A model generated the notes under the pieces. It saw nothing but the letters and a program-made list of their open reading frames with translations. It did no database searches and was not told where the DNA came from. DNA of 64,000 bases from NCBI GenBank assembly GCA_028023455.1, contig JAQFVV010006208.1:10460963-10524962 (forward strand). The letters are read 5' to 3'. The stretch's first letter is position 1; the number at the start of each line of letters is the position of its first letter. The DNA comes from Epiperipatus broadwayi (lineage: Eukaryota; Onychophora; Udeonychophora; Euonychophora; Peripatidae). Both the position numbers and the translations under genes were made by a program. Below, in pieces: positions 57,650-64,000 of the stretch.

Positions 57650-57960
57650 CTAATTGTAAATATAGGCGATTTGAACTCAGAATTTCAAGCACCCTCTATC
57701 TCATACCACTGATACACATGACCACATACATGTAGAAAAGATAAATAATAACCAATATATGTATTTTGTGCTAAACCATGTATTTGGGAGATGATAATTT
57801 GAACCATCTGATGAGTGCTGGTCTGACATGAAATACATATATTGGTGATTATCTTTTCTGCATGTATGTGGTCATGTGTATCAGTGGTATGGGATAGTAT
57901 GGATAGCTGAAAGGTGCTTGAAAGTCTGAGTTCAAATCCCCTATTACAATCTTAATAATA
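57650..57960. mobile_element. E2 fold-back copy with hammerhead
   Basis: Left arm 57660-57770 and right arm 57825-57950 are near-complements (tgatacacatgaccacatac against gtatgtggtcatgtgtatca). The right arm includes the ribozyme at 57793-57853. Confidence 0.85.
57793..57853 (+). ncRNA. Hammerhead ribozyme, E2 family, with covarying stem I
   Basis: GATAAT (57793-57798) pairs with ATTATC (57848-57853), where the copy at 31376 has ATGATCT with AGATCAT: both strands changed together. CTGATGA is at 57808-57814, GAAA at 57830-57833, mini stem III ATA-CA-TAT, A17 at 57841. Stem II (GTGCTG-GTC-TGACAT) is weakened and the innermost stem I pair is T-T, so activity is doubtful. Confidence 0.6.
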
Positions 57961-58199
57961 TAAAAATTAATTAAAATTAATAATGTATCCTTAAAGATGA
58001 GACTTGAGAATAAATTATATTAAATGATGGGAAAACTGAAGATGATGTTATTGCTTCGTTGTAGTACATGGTTGCTTAGTTACTCTTCCTATCTTTGGGC
58101 AGAAAAAATAATGAACTACTTTTTATTATTATAAATTTGTTAATGCGAAAATAATATGAATAATTAATGAAATTATAAGTACTTTATGATTTGACTTAC

Positions 58200-58396
58200 T
58201 TAATATATATTAAATATAAAAGGAGAATGAGCGAAATAGTAAGCTGCAAATACATCCAGTTTTTTAATAAATAGGCTAGAAGAGCTAAGGTCATGACACC
58301 AATTGCCCAAAAAAAATTATTCATGAATAGCGCCAGGTGGCGATATTCAGAAGCAAAAAGTTCTGCACTCATGGTCACTGCTAACAATGCAAAACC
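58200..58396 (-). CDS. SLC22-type transporter, internal exon (197 nt), most 5' exon seen
   Basis: The acceptor AG is at 58398-58397, phase 0, and the donor GTAAGT at 58199-58194. It encodes GFALLAVTMSAELFASEYRH, LALFMNNFFWAIGVMTLALL, AYLLKNWMYLQLTISLILLL and YLIYI plus a split Lys. The family pattern is G-xxx-V-E-x-R (helix 4-5 loop), then the N-FWA-G-M-LA-LAY helix and the W-LQL-ISL helix before PES. Upstream exons (first helices and the large extracellular loop) were not found up to 64000 and should lie beyond the window. Confidence 0.93.
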
Positions 58397-58524
58397 CTAA
58401 AATATAAAAGAAAAACAACATACAATAAGATTATAAAAGATGTTAAATAACTATATTAATTTTTGTGCTATTGTTCATGGAGCAAATTTTAAAAATAGAC
58501 CAAAACATGTTAGTCATTTATTAT

Positions 58525-58976
58525 CATTAAATATCACACGATCACCATTTCTTATGCTTGCTCATAACTGTTATTAAAACAGGCAAAACTCTCCATACAG
58601 TAGTGCCACTCGATGCAAGCCAGAGTAATCAATGGATGCCAGAAGTTTTGTGCATAAAATCCCTATCTAGTTTCTACTCATCTAATATCCCCAGACTAGT
58701 TTCTGGCTTGTGGTCTTCATCAGCAAGGAGCCTTGGATCTGAAAGCACTGTACCAGATGTAGGTGCAGTGCTTTCAGATGCAAGGCTACTAGGTTCAGGG
58801 CTCTCAGATCCAAGGCTCCTCACTAACAAAGACCACAAGCCAGAAACTAGTGTGGGGATATTGGATGAGTAGGCACTAGATAGGAATTTTATGCACAAGC
58901 CTTCTGGCATCTATTGATTACTCTGGCTTTGCACTGAGTGGCACTACTGTATGGAGAGTCTTGCCTGTTTTAATAA
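58525..58976 (-). mobile_element. E1 fold-back copy n, opposite orientation, with TSD
   Basis: Flanked by tagtcatttattat at 58511-58524 and 58977-58990 (14 bases, exact). The free end (aatatcacacgatcacc) is on the left, so the element is inverted relative to most copies. Left-arm hammerhead is nearly intact (CTGATGA, GAAACTAGTC); the right arm has CTAACAA. Confidence 0.92.
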
Positions 58977-58999
58977 TAGTCATTTATTATGTAATATAT

Positions 59000-60230
59000 A
59001 TTCAACTTTTTATTATTTTGTCTACCTTTAAGCCAATTTCTGAAATTTTTTTGGCAATAATAAAATATTATGAGTAAAAAATAAATAGTCTTTATGTAGA
59101 TCATCATAAGAATTGGATCTCTTCAACAGTACCTTCACAGAGAAACAGTGAAGCAGGTATTAATAGCCAAATTTACCAATTGCTGTTTGGTAAAAGGTTG
59201 GGTGCTTTTTAAATGTTTGTTTTATTTTCTAACTTAAAAATAACTATTACCTATTTACTGACCAATATTGAATGGTTAATTGAGTTAATTTTGAGCTAGC
59301 TATCTGAAAAAAAAAATCCTATATATTATTGATACCTGAAAATATTGAAAATTTTACTCATCACAGATTATACAAGAAACAGTAGATGCATTACTAATAT
59401 TCGATGAAATTCTTTAAATGTGCTATCACTAATCCATAAGATTTTTTTATATAAACAACGTAAGCCAGTAATAAATAATAACAATTATAACAATCCATTG
59501 TAAAGTCAGAGAGTAATATATATCGCATCAATTTTAGCTGAAGACTCATTATGTTTAATACAGTTAATAAACAATATTACAAAAAATCTAAGCCTTTTTA
59601 AAAAAAGTTTACATTGTAGATATTTTAAGAATGCATTTCAAAGGCCAATCATTATCATTTTAAAGGCAACAGTAGCAATGGGATTAGTGTCCATAGGAGT
59701 ATAACACCTTCCCCATCATTACTGACACTAGCACAATATTTTGTTTTAAATTAACTATATCAACATTCTTCTGGATAATCCAGATTAATTCCGGATTTTT
59801 ACCTATCAGCTAATATTAGCTATGTATTTATTGTCAGTATCTAAAAAAATTGCTTGCAATTATAAGAAAATGTCATTTATCCAGTCCAGAGTTTAACTCT
59901 AGGTTGTAGATAACGCATGCAGAACCATTAACCGTCATGTTTTCATCATTTTTATTTGATCCTTATTATGAGTAAATTTATATGACTCAATTTAGAGTTC
60001 CAGACTTCTTGCACTCATTGATTTGACAACAATGTCTACAGATTATGACATATAAATTCAACTTTCAAACACTTGGATGCTAGGATAAGTTATGTCGTGA
60101 GTCAAAACATAGTGATTTCAAGGCCTACTTATAGCCTCATATTTATAGCACTGAGAGTTAGGTAAGGAGTATGTGTATATATGTGCAATAAATTTATTCA
60201 AATATATTAAAATTATATGGCCCATTTTTA
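59000..60230. other. Intron or upstream DNA, no gene seen
   Basis: AT-rich. I looked on the minus strand for the next SLC22 exon (an R-G-rich helix ending in phase 0) and saw no convincing candidate. Confidence 0.45.
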
Positions 60231-60239
60231 ATAGGGGGG

Positions 60240-60860
60240 AGCAGGTTTATTTCTTATTAATGGAATTGGGATTGTTGGCGATATGCCATGTTTCTTTAGT
60301 CTTGTGCTTGACGTCATTTCTCTTGATGCACATGATGTTGGCAACAGTTGGCTCAAACGTGTGACCCATTACATTGTGGTACTTCAGATTATTTGCATCT
60401 CTTTTATAAAAATAGCTTGTGGTGACACTTGCATGTGAGTCACTGTTGTAGATCATACTGCATCCAGCTTGGGTGCATGCTATCTTATATACTGTATTAG
60501 GAATGTTTTCAGTAGGGACTTTATCTTTCTACTTGTTTATAATATCTCCTGTAGGCAGAGTGCAATATCTTATTCAATGGGATTGTGAGCAGATTTTCAT
60601 TAAGATTTTAGCTATGCATGGGATATAAGGGAGTGGTATCCATGGCCTGTCATATTTTGGTGGGTTAGTTTTCATTTTGTTATAGAACTTGTCCAGTATC
60701 CTTATGAGAGTTCTATATTTAAATCCAACCAAGCATAACTCATATAGATATTTTTAAATGTTGGCCTTTTGGGCAGCTTCATGCTTACATAAATGCTTTC
60801 TACAGAGAAATAATGATAGACCAGCATATTTGGGTGTTTTAGGAGGGATGGATTCGTTTT
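60240..60860 (-). pseudogene. PLE C-terminal remnant (GIY-YIG)
   Basis: From 60860 downwards on the minus strand: YAGLSLFLCRKHLCKHEAAQ, RILDKFYNKMKTNPPKYDRP, WIPLPYIPCIAKILMKICSQ, then VYKIACTQAGCSMIYNSD (GIY-YIG start), YHNVMGHTFEPTVANIMCIK and DVKHKTKETWHIANNPNSIN. Same block order as in the 40890 element (LSAFLFRNYHLCKYE, LPYIPNIARKL, VYKLACPQANCG). Stops interrupt it; the RT domain is gone. Confidence 0.83.
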
Positions 60861-61079
60861 ATTTTTAGTTCATATTAAAGATTAATATATCTATATATTT
60901 ATTCTTATTAAATACAAGTATATAGTGCCTTTAACTTGTATTATTGTCATTTAAATAAATGATTTAATTTTCAGCCATGCTCGTTCATTCTTTAAGTTTA
61001 ATTAATGCCAGCTAAATATACTAAACGATATTTTAATATATCATTTTTTTCTACAGTACAGGATTTTCATACCTGCACT

Positions 61080-61680
61080 CCAATGTGTAATATATAGGGG
61101 TTTGAACTCAGACTGTCACATGACCTTCAACTACCCATGCTATCTCATTCTGCTGATAATTTGATCATACATATGTCAAAAAGATAAATAATCACCAATA
61201 GACGTATTTTGTGCTAAACCAGTACTCATCAGTTGGCCCAGATTATCATCTCCACACATATATACAATCAATGCTCAGCTTATATTAAGATAGCCAATCT
61301 TCATACTTTAATGAACAGGCTTCAATCCACTCCACCCCACAACTTTTCAACTATCTATTTCATTAAAAATCTGATGATGGAACACTCAGAGCCCACATTG
61401 ATACCAATCTTCTCATCCTACCCATGTTGACCGTAAGCCAATCTGACCCCTCATGTAGAGGACATAATCCATTTACATACATATACGAGGGATGGGCAGA
61501 CCTTACAGCACTATATTTTCATATATCAATTTTTCTACAGTACAGGTTTTTTCATACCTGCACTGCAATATGTAATATATAGGGGTTTGAACTCAGACTG
61601 TCACATGACCCTCAACTATCCATACTATCTCATACTGCTGATACACTTGATCACACATATGTCGAAAAGATAAATAATAT
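61080..61680 (-). mobile_element. Two E2 copies in tandem
   Basis: A copy at about 61085-61460 and a 5' piece at 61565-61680 share aatatataggggtttgaact and cagactgtcacatgac. The first carries a minus-strand hammerhead near 61200-61255 with stem I ATAATC and GATTAT, CTGATGA, but CAAA in place of GAAA. The segment between (61430-61570) is the E2 tail with catgtagaggacataatcc. Confidence 0.8.
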
Positions 61681-62039
61681 CTACAGCATTGATTCCAAAT
61701 TTTTCATTTAATTAAAGTATTTCAAAAACTTAGATTTAAATTCTTATTTCTAGAAGAAAATAACATCCATATCTTTAAATCGGGCTCATATTTACAGAGA
61801 TTTGTAATATTATTGGTCGTATGAATATAAGAATTATGGACGCCTCCATTTATTTGAAATATTTTGGGTAAAATAGAAATGTAAGAATATTGTTTTAAAA
61901 TATTTATAAATAAACACAAGCAAATAAACATTTACTGTATTTTTAAAGCTATTTTTTAATTTTTTGTAAAGGTTAGATGTGTTACATATAATGTAATCTA
62001 TACATGCATTTACAAAACAATTAAGTTAAAGATAAAAAG

Positions 62040-62481
62040 TTATTAAAACAGGAAAAACTCACTATACGTATTGCCACACTGCAAGCTGGAGTAATCAATG
62101 GATGTCAGAAGGCTTGTGCATAAATCCCCATATAGTGCCTACTCAGCCAATATCCCCAGACTAGTTTCTGGCTTGTGGCTTTCGTCAGTGATGAGCTTTA
62201 GATCTGAGAGCATTGCACCTACATCTTAGGATCTAATGCAACCCTCCAGCAACCATCTTTTATCTCCACTTAACTACAAAACTATGACGAAGGCCACAAG
62301 CCACAAACTGGTTTGGGGATATTGGATGAGTAGGCACTAGATGGGGATTTTATGCACAAGCCTTCTGGCATCCATTGATTACTCTAGCTTGCAGTGTGGC
62401 AATACGTATAGTGAGTTTTGCCTGTTTTAATAACAGTTATGCGCAAGCATAAGAAATGGTGGTCATGTGATGTTTATTGGC
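62040..62481 (+). mobile_element. E1 fold-back copy o, with TSD
   Basis: Flanked by ttaaagataaaaag at 62026-62039 and 62482-62495 (14 bases, exact). Left-arm hammerhead (minus) has CTGACGA, which fits CTGANGA, with GAAACTAGTC. The right arm has ATGACGA and CAAA. It ends with the full tgatgtttattggc. Confidence 0.92.
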
Positions 62482-62744
62482 TTAAAGATAAAAAGGGCAA
62501 TTTTTTATTTCTTTTTTTAAATTTTTGTTCAACAGTCATAAATCTGCATTTATAACCTAAATTAATTAATTATCATTAGCAAATAAAATGGCAAACTTGC
62601 ATTTAATAATTGTTATGACATCAATCAAAAGAATTTAATTGATTTGTAGCAAGATATAATTAAATTGTGGAGATTAAAAAATTACTTTTTAAGTAAATAA
62701 CAAAATATAAATAAAACACACGCTCGGCTTCTTTATAAATCGTT

Positions 62745-63020
62745 TTATTATATGAACTATTAATTGATAAGTGCGGTAAGAGAAAATATTTAAAATTATC
62801 CGAAATACTCTTATCCCCAGACCAATTGGTTTCGAGCTTATGGCTCACATCAGTGAGGAGCTAGAATATTCAGACACTCGATCCAAAATATCAACTCAAA
62901 ATCCAGCACTTCTTTCATTCGTACTTGTTTGAGCTATTGGTGCGCTGTCTGTATTACATTTTTGTAAATACAAGCTTATAAAAGCAATGTCACGTTATAT
63001 ATGACTTGCTTTATTGATAA
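62745..63020. mobile_element. E3 copy with a longer palindromic stem III
   Basis: On the minus strand near 62812-62865: CTCCTCA, CTGATGT, stem II GAGC-CATAA-GCTC, GAAA, then ACCAATTGGT (a ten-base palindrome as stem III), C17 and TGGGGATA. The last core base (A9 to T) is changed. The E3 end tcacgttatatatgacttgc lies near 62990. Confidence 0.72.
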
Positions 63021-63459
63021 TTATATGAACTATTGTAAAATAATAAATAAGAGGTTTTATTGAAAGTTTTCTGATGCATAATTGATTTTAAAACATATCT
63101 AACATTCACTATTCACATCTATCTAATATTTGTATTAATTTGCATTTATTCATAATTAGCAAAAAGCACAAAAAAATAGCAAAAATATATTGAAAGATAT
63201 TTAATTAATAACATCCTAAAAAAAGTTATAGGATGAGATATCTTATGGATAGCAGTTAATGACTTAAAAATAATAATAAAATACATTTCTCAAAATTTTT
63301 TGGATATTTTTTTTTTCATTTTATCTTAACTTTTATTACCTTATGCAATGCGTTACTAATAATTAAAAAAAAACAACCCAAACTATTAAATTATTATATA
63401 AATTTCAAGTTGCACAAAAATAACATTTGAAATACAAGTGTAATTAATATACATGGGGT

Positions 63460-64000
63460 TTAAACTTAATTACAGGGGCACAGACTTTGAAGATCCCTTA
63501 AGTTATCCACTATCTCACTCAACCTATACATATGAGCAAACGTGAAAAAGATAAATGATCTCCAATATATGTATTTCATACTGAACCAGCACTCATCAAT
63601 TGGTTCAGATCATCATCTGCCACACACGCACGCACATATATATATATAACCAGTGTTCAGTTTATATTGGTTGCAAATCTTCAAGATTAATGGACAGGCT
63701 TCAATTTACTCCACCTTCCAACTCTTCACTCATCCATACAATTGAAAATCTGATGATGCAATGCCCAAATCCCATGCCCCTATTGACTTTAAACCACTCT
63801 AACCCCTCATGTAAAGCTATACATAAGGGATCAGAGTGACAAAGTCAACATGGGCATGACAATAATACTAGCATCATCATCAAATTTGGGCATTCCATCA
63901 TCAAATTTTTAATGGTAAGGATGGCTGAAGAATTGGAGGGTGAAGTAGACTGAAGCCTGTCCGTTAAATTTTGAAGATTTGCTATCTTACTATAAACTGA
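63460..64000. mobile_element. E2 fold-back copy, running off the window
   Basis: Left arm 63460-63800 (minus-oriented) is mirrored from about 63800 to the window end. The left arm carries a minus-strand hammerhead near 63556-63613 with TTGATGA, a stem II GTGCTG-GTT-CAGTAT, GAAA and stem I ATGATCT with AGATCAT; only C3 is changed to T. Confidence 0.82.

Noticed and set aside
21468-62481. E1 as a cut-and-paste MITE
   Set aside because: TSD lengths vary (10-14), one end is variably truncated and the arms do not reach both termini; this suits target-primed insertion better than a DNA transposon.

Overview
This is AT-rich animal DNA, almost certainly from an invertebrate; I cannot place it more precisely. 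It has spliced genes with short exons and 4-12 kb introns, AATAAA-type signals, (TA)n/(TG)n microsatellites, LINEs, a tRNA-derived SINE and many Penelope-like elements (PLEs). The only host genes I can support are two SLC22-type (organic cation/anion/zwitterion) transporter genes lying tail to tail. The plus-strand paralog contributes only its terminal exon (2167-2367). The minus-strand paralog contributes seven exons between 58396 and 9013. Their splice phases all agree and together encode about 335 residues, from the middle of the first half of the transporter to the stop codon; its 5' exons lie beyond 64000.

Nearly everything else is repeats, mostly in the introns of the minus-strand gene. 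There is one near-complete PLE (40372-43310; one in-frame stop) and at least eight decayed or palindromic PLE remnants. There is a decayed APE-type LINE with a PHD-like finger (about 15.8-21.3 kb), RTE-like LINE pieces, two Tigger-like MITEs, a tandemly doubled tRNA-SINE, a 6 x 94-bp satellite, and a 56-bp tandem repeat that has copied a 5' splice site four times.

The most striking content is three abundant families of small fold-back elements, named here E1, E2 and E3. Each carries a recognisable type I hammerhead ribozyme: CTGATGA, a stem II hairpin, GAAA, a tiny often palindromic stem III, a UH cleavage site and a paired stem I. Stem I of E2 shows compensatory base changes between copies. 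E1 copies are flanked by 10-14 bp target-site duplications at 11 loci. The small stem III and the many PLEs suggest non-autonomous, retrozyme-like elements mobilised by PLE machinery. They differ from a simple retrozyme layout because most are inverted dimers with a ribozyme on each strand.

Layout: 1-2.1 kb E2 and a fold-back; 2.2-2.4 kb plus-strand SLC22 terminal exon; 2.4-9.0 kb intergenic repeats (RTE, PLE, E3); 9.0-58.4 kb minus-strand SLC22 gene with repeat-filled introns; 58.4-64 kb further intron or upstream DNA with E1, E2, E3 and a PLE remnant.
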